Part shown: one piece after another, positions 1-7,871 of the stretch
How the letters are laid out: every line of letters starts with the position of its first letter
Numbering within the stretch: the stretch's first letter is position 1
Assembly: GCA_017554445.1 (NCBI GenBank)
Contig: JAFZIJ010000023.1
Span: 1-44,171, forward strand
Source of the DNA: Victivallales bacterium
GTDB lineage: Bacteria > Verrucomicrobiota > Lentisphaeria > Oligosphaerales > Oligosphaeraceae
Reading direction: 5' to 3'
Length of the DNA stretch: 44,171 bases
Program-made: the position numbers and the translations under genes
The notes under the pieces: model-generated
What the model saw: only the letters and a program-made list of their open reading frames with translations
Told to the model about the DNA's origin: nothing
Databases searched by the model: none

Positions 1-750
1 ACCAATGGCGTCTTTCAGTTTGCCGCCGTTCTCGTTGATGATCTTCACGAGATCCTGCGGGACGGAGCTGGAGCCGTGGAGGACGATCGGGAAGCCGGGG
101 ATGCGCTTTTCGATTTCGTGGAGGATGTCCAGACGGATCTTCGGATCGTCGCCGGGCTTGAACTTGTAGGCGCCGTGGGACGTGCCGATGGCGATGGCCA
201 GAGAGTCAACGCCAGTGCGCTTCACGAACTCTTCGACTTCTTCCGGCTGCGTGTAGATGTGCTTCGCGGCTTCGACATCATCTTCCTTACCAGCGAGGAT
301 GCCGAGTTCGCCTTCGACCGTCACGTCATACTTGTGGGCGTATTCGACGACCTGCGCGGTCTGGGCGCAGTTTTCGTCAAACGGGAGTTTGGAACCGTCG
401 ATCATGACGGAGGAGAAGCCGTAGTCAACGCAGCTCTTGCAGGTCGCGTAGTCCGGGCCGTGGTCCAGATGCAGGCAAATCGGAATCAGTTTGCCGTCTT
501 TCTGGATTTCTTTCGCATATTCCGTCGCGCCCTGGGCCATGTAGCGCAGTAGCGTCTGGTTGGCGTATTCACGAGCGCCCTTGGAAACCTGCAGAATCAG
601 GGGGGACTCGGTCTCGACGCAGGCCTGGATGATGGCCTGGAGCTGTTCCATGTTGTTGAAGTTGTAAGCGGGAATGGCATAGCCGCCTTTGACGGCTTTC
701 GCGAACATTGCGCGGGTGTTCACAAGACCCAGATCTTTGTAGTTGACCAT
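1..750 (-). CDS. fba: Class II fructose-bisphosphate aldolase, C-terminus cut by window edge
   Basis: Reading the minus strand from ATG at 750 gives 250 codons open to base 1, starting MVNYKDLGLVNTRAMF. The enzyme cleaves fructose-1,6-bisphosphate to glyceraldehyde-3-phosphate and dihydroxyacetone phosphate, using zinc, in the cytoplasm. Visible family marks are the LHLDHGPD segment (catalytic Asp and zinc His), VEGELG with its conserved Glu, GTSHGAYK, and LHGSSSVP with the last zinc His. The family usually runs about 300-350 residues, so roughly the last 50-100 are outside the window. GGAG lies six bases before the ATG and supports this start. The gene is divergent from the secreted beta-helix gene at 886. 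Identification is firm; the symbol is by family. Confidence 0.95.
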   Translation of the reverse strand, partial: MVNYKDLGLVNTRAMFAKAVKGGYAIPAYNFNNMEQLQAIIQACVETESPLILQVSKGAREYANQTLLRYMAQGATEYAKEIQKDGKLIPICLHLDHGPDYATCKSCVDYGFSSVMIDGSKLPFDENCAQTAQVVEYAHKYDVTVEGELGILAGKEDDVEAAKHIYTQPEEVEEFVKRTGVDSLAIAIGTSHGAYKFKPGDDPKIRLDILHEIEKRIPGFPIVLHGSSSVPQDLVKIINENGGKLKDAIG

Positions 751-778
751 CTTTGTCTCCTGTTGGTTGATTTTTTAT

Positions 779-831
779 GCGGCCGAATTGGCCGCTTATT
801 GAAAAAAGCTTTTAATACTATAATGTAATAC
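779..831 (+). promoter_or_regulatory. Divergent intergenic region: hairpin plus -10-like promoter for the beta-helix gene
   Basis: A perfect 6-bp stem GCGGCC / GGCCGC with loop GAATT lies at 779-795. A TATAAT at 819-824 sits inside CTATAATGTAATAC (818-831), about 60 bases before the ATG at 886. The same 14-mer recurs upstream of murJ (19726-19739). A -35 is not clear: TTATTG lies 17 bases upstream and TTGAAA only 14. The hairpin may belong to the leader of the aldolase gene on the other strand. The promoter call is inference from the motif and its recurrence. Confidence 0.5.
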
Positions 832-885
832 ATCTTTCCCATTTATCAATGCATTTTGACTCACATTCCTCCAGGAGATGCCATC

Positions 886-3800
886 ATGAAACATTTTCTG
901 CCAATGTTCCTTCTGAGCGCGGCCGTCATCGCCGCCCCGCAAATCGCCCCGACGACGTTTCCGACCTGTGACGTGCCCATCGTCGATCGCGTTTTCACCC
1001 CGCCAACGCCCGATCAGGACGCCTCCACTGCTCTGCAAGCCGCCATCGACGAACTCGCGAAGGCGGGCGGCGGCACGATTTTCATTCCCGCCGTCCATGT
1101 CCGCATCGAATCGCCCATCATTTTGAAGGAAGGCGTCGTCCTGCGCGGCGATTTCATGCCGCAATATGACAATAATAATCGAAAGCTCGGCACTGTCTTC
1201 GACATCATCTGCGGCAAAAACGAACCGGACGGCAAGCCCGCCTTCGGCGTCGAACGCGGCACGGGGCTCCGCGAAATCGCCTTCTGGTATCCCGAACAGA
1301 CGCCGTCCTCCCCCGTCCCCTATCCATGGACCATCTATGCCACCGCCAAAAACTGCGGCAACAACTTCACCCTCTTCAATTGTGTCTTCCTAAATCCTTG
1401 GAAGGCAATCCATATCGGGCCTGAATGGAATGAGCTGCACACCATCCGAAACACGCAGATTTTCCCCTTCGAAACTGGTATCTTCATGGATTACACGACC
1501 GATATCGGACGGCTTGACGGCGTGATCATCGAATCTCCTAAATCCGCCGCATACCAATACCCGAACCTTCCCAATCTCGCCAATCCCAATCTGGACGGCA
1601 TCGATTCTGTCGGCATCGATATCGGCCGCTCCGACTGGGAGTATATCCGCAACATCAATGTATCGGGCATGAAAATCGGAGTCCGCTTCCGCAAAGGGCA
1701 GAAAGGCTCGACGAACGCCGTCATGGCCTTCTGCTCCATCATGTTCTGCGAAACCGCTTTGGAACTCAACGAGTTGGACGGTATCGGCGTCGCTCTCTAC
1801 TCATGTTCGCTCATGGGAACCAGACAAGCCGTCCTGACGACACCACTTTTTGAGACGGTCGCCCAGTTCAACCGCTGCAAGCTCCGCACGCTTGGAGGCG
1901 AGGCGATTGTCCGCGCAAATGGCAGCGGCATTCTGACATTCGACGCCTGCGATTTCGGCAAAGCCCCCAACAACGGCATCGTGGCGGACGCGGGCCGTCT
2001 GCAGTTCGTCAACTGCGACATCGATCTGCAAGCCAATCCCAAAAACATGAGTCCGTTCAACATCAAACTCGCAGAAAAAGTCCGTTTGGCCCATCTGCTC
2101 GGAGGTTCATTGGCGCTATGGAGCAAAGTCGAAAACAACGCCACCGACATTGATTTCATCCAGTCGGATGTGGATATGGCTTTCCTTCCGCCACGAATCT
2201 ACAATCTGCAGCCTGTGAGGACAAGTGATTTCCGATATTTCCAATCGAAAAATCTCGTTCCCGTAACGGATTGCGGCGCTTCGCCGGATTTGGAAGACAA
2301 CGGCCCCGCCTTCCAGCTGGCCTTGGACGCCGCCGCTGAATTAGGCGGCGCGACGGTCTATGCACCTGCCGGACTATATCGCTTCAAGACGAACATCACC
2401 GTCCCGACAGGCGTTGAACTGCGCGGTTGTTTCAGCGTTCCGCACCACACGGTCTCCGGCGGCACTGTCCTCATGCCGTTGCAGGGCAAAGGCGATGAAA
2501 ACGGAACGCCGTTCGTGTCGCTACAACCAAAATCCGGCCTGAATGGCCTAAGTTTTTGGTATCCAGAGCAGAGCACAGCTGAACCAACGCCATATCCATG
2601 GACCGTCCGAAGCCTCGGAGCGGACTGCTGGCTCGTCAACACGAACATCGGCAACGCATGGCAAGGCGTCGATTTCCTGACGCATCCCTCTGACAACCAT
2701 TACATTAACTATCTCTCCGGTGGCATGATACGGCGCGGCCTGCAAGTCGGCAACTCCATGAAGGGCACGGTTATCGATGTCCAGTTCAACCCGCACTACA
2801 CCCATCGCCTTCCATCTTATCTGCCGCATACCAAACTGCCGGACTTCTTCGCCTTCATCGACTACCAACGAGCCAATCTCGACGCCATCGTCGTGAAGGA
2901 TGCCCTGAACGAAACAATGGTCGGCAATTTCCTCTACGCCGCCCGCGACGGCCTCGCATTCAAAGGCAAATGCACGGGCGAGATTCTCATGCATGGCGCG
3001 GATACCGTCTGGAATCCCGTCGCGCTTGAATGCGATACAGTTGACAATCGTGTCCTTCTGAAAGACGGCGAACTACGTTTTGCCCTCGCACAGCTCGTCC
3101 CGATGGGCAAGGAGGTCGTCGCGGGAATCGTGACACGGTCGCCGTTCAAAGGGAAAGTGACGTTTGCCAACTCGCAATTGTGGGGTGGGGACGCCCCCAC
3201 CGCCAAGCTCCTCGGAAGCGGTACCGTCATTCTGGATCAGCTCAACACGCTTACAGGGCCGATAATCGTCAAAGGCGGTGAATGCCAGCTCGTCGCGACG
3301 CATTTCACGAACGCTACGTTGTCGCCGCACATCAGTGTTGGCAAAGGCGCCCAAAACGTCCGAAGCATCGCCGCATCCACGCCGGCCAATTCCATCGTAG
3401 CCGACTATCCGGAAGGCGCTGATGTCAAGATGATTGCGAGTTCACAGCCCATGCTTCCGCCCATCGCGAAAGATGCTGTTGTCCCGAACTGGCGCATCGA
3501 TTTCGAAAACGAATCCAATCCGCCGGTCATTCAGGACACCGTCGCGCAAACCGGCGGCGGCATCCGACAGTTCTCCGACTATTCCTGCCGCGTCGTCGAT
3601 CGCGACGACGCGCATTCGGGCAAGCATGCATTGCGTTTGCAGGGCAAATCCGATGACGCCTCATACTCCCATGTCTATTTTGAAATCTTCCGCGGCCCCT
3701 TCACCGTCATGCCGGACACGATTTTCCGCTATTGGACCAAGCCGTTGAACGAGAAAGGCTTGAATACAGGTCTCGACATCCATTTCACGAACGGCAAAGT

Positions 3801-4272
3801 CCTGCGGGACATGGGAATCCGCTCCCGTGTCGGCACGATACAGCATATCGGAAACGCCAAAGGCAAGCTCGGCGAATGGACGGAAGTCGTCATTGATCTC
3901 GGCAAGACCGTCGCCTGCGGCTGGACCATCGAAAAAATCATGGCCGCTTACGACTCGCGCAACGGCGGCGAACGCATTGATGTGCTGTTCGACGACATCG
4001 CCCTCGAATCCGTCATGCCGCTGACAGCGTGGCTGGCCGCCGTCACACCTGCCAGCGGGACCTATCCGCAGGGCACGAAACTCTCCATTGACAACACCTC
4101 CGGCCTGACCATCCGTTACACGTTGGACGCCTCGAACCCGACGCCCTCCTCTGCCGCCTACAAAGAGCCAATCAGTTTGCCCAAAGGAATTTACGAATTC
4201 AGATACGCTTTCTTCGACAAAAACAACGAAATCATCCCCTTCTTCTTCTCCCGCTCCTATAACATAAAGTAA
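886..4272 (+). CDS. Secreted tandem pectate-lyase-like right-handed beta-helix protein with chitobiase-type C-terminal domain
   Basis: From ATG 886 the protein has 1128 residues. AGGAG at 873-877 is eight bases upstream, so this start is preferred over an in-frame TTG at 856. It begins with a signal peptide (MKHFLPMFLLSAAVIAAP). Two Pectate_lyase_3-type beta-helix domains follow, about 29-445 and 455-860. Each opens with a D(N/A)..A.Q.A.D.A...GG..(I/V)(F/Y).PA segment and each carries FWYPEQ.....PYPWT (at 133 and 557), so the halves look like an internal duplication. Residues about 885-1050 look like a beta-sandwich carbohydrate-binding module. About 1060-1128 match the chitobiase/Fn3-associated pattern (TIRYTLDASNPTP...Y..PI). 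It probably cleaves or binds an acidic polysaccharide; substrate and catalytic residues cannot be assigned. Confidence 0.85.
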   Translation: MKHFLPMFLLSAAVIAAPQIAPTTFPTCDVPIVDRVFTPPTPDQDASTALQAAIDELAKAGGGTIFIPAVHVRIESPIILKEGVVLRGDFMPQYDNNNRKLGTVFDIICGKNEPDGKPAFGVERGTGLREIAFWYPEQTPSSPVPYPWTIYATAKNCGNNFTLFNCVFLNPWKAIHIGPEWNELHTIRNTQIFPFETGIFMDYTTDIGRLDGVIIESPKSAAYQYPNLPNLANPNLDGIDSVGIDIGRSDWEYIRNINVSGMKIGVRFRKGQKGSTNAVMAFCSIMFCETALELNELDGIGVALYSCSLMGTRQAVLTTPLFETVAQFNRCKLRTLGGEAIVRANGSGILTFDACDFGKAPNNGIVADAGRLQFVNCDIDLQANPKNMSPFNIKLAEKVRLAHLLGGSLALWSKVENNATDIDFIQSDVDMAFLPPRIYNLQPVRTSDFRYFQSKNLVPVTDCGASPDLEDNGPAFQLALDAAAELGGATVYAPAGLYRFKTNITVPTGVELRGCFSVPHHTVSGGTVLMPLQGKGDENGTPFVSLQPKSGLNGLSFWYPEQSTAEPTPYPWTVRSLGADCWLVNTNIGNAWQGVDFLTHPSDNHYINYLSGGMIRRGLQVGNSMKGTVIDVQFNPHYTHRLPSYLPHTKLPDFFAFIDYQRANLDAIVVKDALNETMVGNFLYAARDGLAFKGKCTGEILMHGADTVWNPVALECDTVDNRVLLKDGELRFALAQLVPMGKEVVAGIVTRSPFKGKVTFANSQLWGGDAPTAKLLGSGTVILDQLNTLTGPIIVKGGECQLVATHFTNATLSPHISVGKGAQNVRSIAASTPANSIVADYPEGADVKMIASSQPMLPPIAKDAVVPNWRIDFENESNPPVIQDTVAQTGGGIRQFSDYSCRVVDRDDAHSGKHALRLQGKSDDASYSHVYFEIFRGPFTVMPDTIFRYWTKPLNEKGLNTGLDIHFTNGKVLRDMGIRSRVGTIQHIGNAKGKLGEWTEVVIDLGKTVACGWTIEKIMAAYDSRNGGERIDVLFDDIALESVMPLTAWLAAVTPASGTYPQGTKLSIDNTSGLTIRYTLDASNPTPSSAAYKEPISLPKGIYEFRYAFFDKNNEIIPFFFSRSYNIK

Positions 4273-4290
4273 AGCCTTGCAAGGCTTTAC
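4269..4290 (+). terminator. Perfect palindrome overlapping the stop codon of the beta-helix gene
   Basis: GTAAAGCCTTG is followed directly by its reverse complement CAAGGCTTTAC, giving an 11-bp-arm palindrome that includes the TAA stop (4270-4272). No T-run follows, so it may stop transcription with help from the tandem array that starts at 4293, or may only protect the mRNA 3' end. The role is inferred. Confidence 0.4.
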
Positions 4291-4292
4291 CT

Positions 4293-4354
4293 TATGGCTT
4301 ATGGCTTATGGCTTATGGCCTATGGCTTATGGCCTATGGCTTATGGCCTATGGC
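4293..4354. repeat. 7-bp tandem array (TATGGCT/C), nine copies
   Basis: TATGGC begins at 4293, 4300, 4307, 4314, 4321, 4328, 4335, 4342 and 4349, a strict 7-bp period. The later copies alternate between TATGGCTT and TATGGCC forms. It lies between the stop of the beta-helix gene and the GH140-like gene. No coding function is apparent. Confidence 0.9.
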
Positions 4355-4426
4355 AAATGCACGGTCTCGGCGGCGAGCTATTGTGTGTTCTGAGTTTTTA
4401 AAATAATAAAAAAATAGCAATAAATT

Positions 4427-5716
4427 ATGCTTCCAAAACTAAAAATATCAGACAATCGCCGAGCCATCGTGACGGCGGACGGCAAGCCGTTCTTTTATCT
4501 GGCGGACACGGCATGGGAACTGTTCCACCGCCTCACGTTCGAAGAGGCCGATACCTATCTACAGAACCGCGCGGCCAAAGGCTTCAACGTCATCCAAGCC
4601 GTCGCATTGGCGGAATGCGATGGCTTGAACCAGCCCGACCGCAATGGTCATAAGCCGTTGGCGGACAACGATCCGACACGTCCGAACGAACCCTATTGGC
4701 AGCATGTCGATGCCGTCGTCAAACGCGCCAACGAACTCGGCCTCTATATCGGCCTTCTGCCGACATGGGGCGACAAATGGAACAAAAAGTGGGGCGCAGG
4801 ACCGGAAATCTTCACGCCGGAAAACGCCCGCGCCTATGCGAAATGGCTCGCCAATCGCTATCGCGACAATGCCATCATCTGGATTCTCGGCGGCGACCGT
4901 CCCATCGAAAACGATCTCCACCGCCAAATCACGGAAGCCTTCGCCGAAGGCCTCCGCGAAGGCGATGGAGGAAGCCATCTCATCACCTTCCATCCGACAG
5001 GAGGACAATCCTCAAGCATTTGGTTCGCAGATAGTAACGTTCTGGATATCCACATGATCCAGTCCGGCCACAGCCACGGCCCGCAGGCCTTGAAACTCCT
5101 CCGCAACGACTGGTCGCTCACATCGCCGCGCCCCTTCATCAACGGCGAACCCGCCTACGAAGCACATCCGAACAACTTCCAAGGCGGTTATGAAGGCTGG
5201 CTGGACGAATCGGACGTCCGTCGTGATCTCTATTACACAATCTGTTCAGGAGCGGCGGGGTACACCTACGGCGCACATCCCATCTGGCAGTTCTGCAATC
5301 CACTGCTGAATCCGCCCATCAACCAGCCGCGCATGACATGGCGTAAGGCATTGGAACTTCCTGGAGTCAAGCAACTTGCCATCGCAAAAAAACTGCTGGA
5401 AGAATTACCGACAATATTACGCGAACCTGCCGACAGTTTTCTAAACACGCAGGATAAATCGATTCTTCCCGCCGTCGCCTGCCGTGACGCAGAAGGCCTA
5501 TGGGCGCTCATCTATCTTCCTGATTCGCAGACAGTTGACATCAATCTCGCCATTTTGTCAAAATATCCCGCAGAAGCCATGTTCATCAATCCCCGGACGG
5601 GCCAAATCACCGCCACGGAACAACTTGCGGCCACTGAAACGACGCATCGCTTCATTCCGCCTGCCAGTTTCGACAACACACGCGACAGCCTGCTTCTCTT
5701 GAAAACCGCCCGCTAA
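4427..5716 (+). CDS. Apiosidase-like glycoside hydrolase (DUF4038/GH140 type) with C-terminal Collagen_bind_2-like domain
   Basis: The 429-residue protein opens with DGKPFFYLADTAWELFHRLTFEEADTYL and KGFNVIQA, the signature of the DUF4038 apiosidase-like TIM barrel (about 10-330). Candidate catalytic residues are Asp157 in GGDRP and Glu241 in INGEPAYE; these fit the Asp/Glu pair described for GH140, from memory of the family. Residues about 350-427 (DAEGLWALIYLP... to ...DSLLLLK) fit the putative collagen-binding domain usually attached. GH140 enzymes act on apiosyl linkages in rhamnogalacturonan-II. No signal peptide is visible, so it is cytoplasmic or exported by another route. No clear Shine-Dalgarno precedes the ATG; the leader is very AT-rich. 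It follows the pectate-lyase-like gene, which fits a pectin theme. Confidence 0.85.
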   Translation: MLPKLKISDNRRAIVTADGKPFFYLADTAWELFHRLTFEEADTYLQNRAAKGFNVIQAVALAECDGLNQPDRNGHKPLADNDPTRPNEPYWQHVDAVVKRANELGLYIGLLPTWGDKWNKKWGAGPEIFTPENARAYAKWLANRYRDNAIIWILGGDRPIENDLHRQITEAFAEGLREGDGGSHLITFHPTGGQSSSIWFADSNVLDIHMIQSGHSHGPQALKLLRNDWSLTSPRPFINGEPAYEAHPNNFQGGYEGWLDESDVRRDLYYTICSGAAGYTYGAHPIWQFCNPLLNPPINQPRMTWRKALELPGVKQLAIAKKLLEELPTILREPADSFLNTQDKSILPAVACRDAEGLWALIYLPDSQTVDINLAILSKYPAEAMFINPRTGQITATEQLAATETTHRFIPPASFDNTRDSLLLLKTAR

Positions 5717-5721
5717 GCCTG

Positions 5722-5868
5722 CCATAAAGATGCGCGAGCTCCCCATAAAGAAGCGCAAGCTCCCCATAAAGATGCGCAAGCTTCCCATAAAGTGCGCAAG
5801 CTCCCCATAAAGATGCGCAAGCTCCCTAATAAAGATGCGCAAGCTCCCCATAAAGATGCGCAAGCTCC
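5722..5868. repeat. 21-bp tandem array, seven copies, between convergent genes
   Basis: The unit is CCATAAAGATGCGCAAGCTC plus one C. Seven copies fill 147 bases; one copy is a base short and one a base long, so the total is exactly 7 x 21. It fills the gap between the GH140-like gene and the convergent glycosyltransferase gene. The last unit forms a GCGCAAG / CTTGCGC stem (5858-5877) with the sequence after it. On the minus strand the array reads as a heptad MGSLRIF-like repeat, but without a ribosome site or coherent gene. Confidence 0.9.
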
Positions 5869-5883
5869 GTCTTGCGCAAAAAG

Positions 5884-6627
5884 TCATCGCCCCGTGATCT
5901 TGCGCAACAGCCATGCCACGCGGGCCAGACGCTTGGCGCCATGGCGTGACGCAATTTTCAGTGTCTCGTTACGGGCCAGATCGCGATTGCTGTTCGCCAA
6001 CCCGCCAAGTTCCATATTCACTTGCGGATCTTTCACATACGCCATTTTCAGACCGGACCTGTAAAAACGCCATACCCAGTCATAATCGGCGGAAATTTTG
6101 TATTCGACATCATATTTACCGATGGCGTCATATGTCGTCCGTTTCACAAAAAGCCCCGGATGCGGCAACGGCATCATAAACGGCAGGAAAACGCATAAGC
6201 ATTTGGGATAAAACACTTTCTCCTCACGGCCATATTCGTTCACAAACCGCGTGGGACAAGACACGGCATCACATTTCGGATGCTCATCCAAAACGTTTTC
6301 CACGCTCTCCAACGCTGTCGGTTCATACCAGTCGTCGCTATTCAGCATGCCGATAACATCGCCCGTCACGTCGGAAATCCCTTGATTCCAAGCATCTGGA
6401 ATTCCTGCCGCGTTTTCATGGCGCTCTTGCGGAAGAATTCGCACCGCCATGCCGGAATGTTCCGCCTTCGATTTGAACTCCTCCAGAATCTCCAGCGTGC
6501 GGTCTGTGGAACCGCCATCGACAAACACATATTCATCAGGCCGTCGTGTCTGCTCCAAAACAGATTTGAGCGAACGCGACAACGTCCGCTCAGAATTCCA
6601 GCATATCGTTATCAGGCTGATTTTCAT
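5884..6627 (-). CDS. Glycosyltransferase family 2
   Basis: The 247-residue protein begins MKISLITICWNSERTLSRSLKSVLEQTRRPDEYVFVDGGSTDRT, the N-terminal nucleotide-sugar-binding half of a GT-A fold. The DxD-type motif is NSDDW, near residue 98. It transfers a sugar from a nucleotide donor to an unknown acceptor; the short length without a membrane anchor resembles lipopolysaccharide or exopolysaccharide enzymes. Its ATG overlaps the stop of the upstream DUF2304 gene by four bases (ATGA), so the two are translationally coupled. It is the last gene of a three-gene minus-strand operon. Confidence 0.92.
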   Translation of the reverse strand: MKISLITICWNSERTLSRSLKSVLEQTRRPDEYVFVDGGSTDRTLEILEEFKSKAEHSGMAVRILPQERHENAAGIPDAWNQGISDVTGDVIGMLNSDDWYEPTALESVENVLDEHPKCDAVSCPTRFVNEYGREEKVFYPKCLCVFLPFMMPLPHPGLFVKRTTYDAIGKYDVEYKISADYDWVWRFYRSGLKMAYVKDPQVNMELGGLANSNRDLARNETLKIASRHGAKRLARVAWLLRKITGR

Positions 6628-6971
6628 AATGATACGTTTTTCGCCCCGCCCAATTTCACGGCGCCCCGAAGGGCCAGTTGGCGAATCAGCAGCGTCTGCC
6701 GCCGTTCAATCTGCCGGAATTTCGCCAGAATGCACATCCCGCTGAAATAAACGAAGAGAATCAGCAGATAGAGCAGAAAGTCCGTACCACGACCAATTCC
6801 GATGAGATTCGCGAGCTGTGTCGTCAAATCAGGCCAGAGGACGAACACGACGCCCATGACGAACTGCACGATGAAAAACAGCCGTCCAAACAGTTTATTC
6901 CGTAGCACAAGCCAGGCCAGAAGTCCTGCGACCAACAGCCCGGCAATCAAGATAACTTGAATCCAACTCAT
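6624..6971 (-). CDS. DUF2304-type small membrane protein
   Basis: The protein has 115 residues and three predicted membrane segments (about 5-24, 30-47 and 62-84), then a basic tail (KFRQIERRQTLLIRQLALRG). This layout and length match DUF2304 proteins, commonly found next to GT2 polyprenyl-phosphate glycosyltransferases. Here it sits between two GT2 genes: 14 bases downstream of one and overlapping the next by four. It may help to anchor or flip the lipid-linked sugar made by the neighbour; that role is inference from context. Confidence 0.85.
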   Translation of the reverse strand: MSWIQVILIAGLLVAGLLAWLVLRNKLFGRLFFIVQFVMGVVFVLWPDLTTQLANLIGIGRGTDFLLYLLILFVYFSGMCILAKFRQIERRQTLLIRQLALRGAVKLGGAKNVSL

Positions 6972-6985
6972 TATTTTACAATCCC

Positions 6986-7660
6986 TTACATGATTTTATT
7001 AAGAATCAGATCAATCAGAATATTCAGCGAATTGGTCCATTTCTGGCCTTTTGCCTGCGAATAGTCCGTATATCGAATCGTGACGGGAACTTCCTTCACC
7101 GTCAGTTTCGCCGCGCGGATCTGGCTCATGATTTCCGTGGCATGCGCCATGCGGTTTTCCGTCAAATCAATCGCCTCCAACGCTTTACGACCAAGAGCGC
7201 GGAAGCCGTTGTGGGCGTCCGTCAGCCACATGCCCGTAAAGATGCCGTTCACAACGCGTGCGCAACGCAATACAAGTCGCTTTCCCTTAGGAACTTGCGC
7301 CAAATCCGATTCCCGCAGGAAACGGGAGCCGATGACTACGTCCGCCCCCGCTTCCAACGTCGTCAGAAACTGCGGGATGTCGTTTTTGTCATGCTGTCCA
7401 TCCGCATCGAAATGGATGACCGCCTCCGCGCCTTGCGCCTTGGCGTAGTCCATGCCGGTCTGCAAAGCCGCGCCTTGCCCTAAATTGATGGGATGACGCA
7501 AGTAATGAATCGGCAAATCCGCCAGCATGTCGCGTGGATCTTCACGCGAACCGTCGTCGACAACGACGATTTCGTAGCCGCACGGCAACAGCGACTCGAC
7601 GGTCCGGCGTAGCGTCTCGCCTTCATTGTAGCTTGGAATCACGACATATACGTTTTTCAT
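6986..7660 (-). CDS. Polyprenyl-phosphate glycosyltransferase, DPM1-like GT2
   Basis: The 224-residue protein has the DPM1/GT2 layout: VVIPSYNEGETL at the start, VVVDDGSRED, a NLGQGAALQTGMDYA stretch, the metal site FDADGQHD, then GSRFL and DAHNGFRALGRKAL. It should load a sugar or a related group from a nucleotide donor onto undecaprenyl phosphate at the inner face of the membrane. It has no C-terminal membrane segments of its own, so the DUF2304 protein 14 bases downstream may supply the membrane function. It is the first gene of the operon, ahead of the DUF2304 and second GT2 genes. Confidence 0.92.
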   Translation of the reverse strand: MKNVYVVIPSYNEGETLRRTVESLLPCGYEIVVVDDGSREDPRDMLADLPIHYLRHPINLGQGAALQTGMDYAKAQGAEAVIHFDADGQHDKNDIPQFLTTLEAGADVVIGSRFLRESDLAQVPKGKRLVLRCARVVNGIFTGMWLTDAHNGFRALGRKALEAIDLTENRMAHATEIMSQIRAAKLTVKEVPVTIRYTDYSQAKGQKWTNSLNILIDLILNKIM

Positions 7661-7692
7661 CGGTATGCTCTTGACTAAAATGCGACTGTCGT

Positions 7693-7722
7693 TTCAGTCC
7701 CATTCGTCCCTTCAGTCCCATT
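7693..7722. repeat. Short direct repeat TTCAGTCCCATT in the divergent spacer
   Basis: TTCAGTCCCATT occurs twice, 18 bases apart, joined by CGTCCC. It lies upstream of both the glycosyltransferase operon (minus) and the octahistidine lipoprotein gene (plus). The rest of 7661-7871 is AT-rich and probably holds the promoters for both directions. No specific operator is recognised. Confidence 0.6.
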
Positions 7723-7871
7723 TGCGCCATTTTTCGCACAATAATGATTTTTTTTTATAAAATAGATTAGAAAATCTCGTTCGCCAATTATATTAGTGGG
7801 TAAAGACAACGAAAAAACACAAAAACGAATCCAACCGTTATCATTCCCCCACAACAAAAGGAGACATGACC

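Noticed and set aside
4293..5868. Possible CRISPR arrays at the tandem repeats
   Set aside because: Units abut with no unique spacers, and periods of 7-21 bp are far below CRISPR repeat-spacer lengths; no cas genes are present.
5558..5914. A 118-codon minus frame reading through the 21-bp repeats
   Set aside because: The repeat sequence alone creates the MGSLRIF heptads; the frame overlaps two convergent genes and has no ribosome site.
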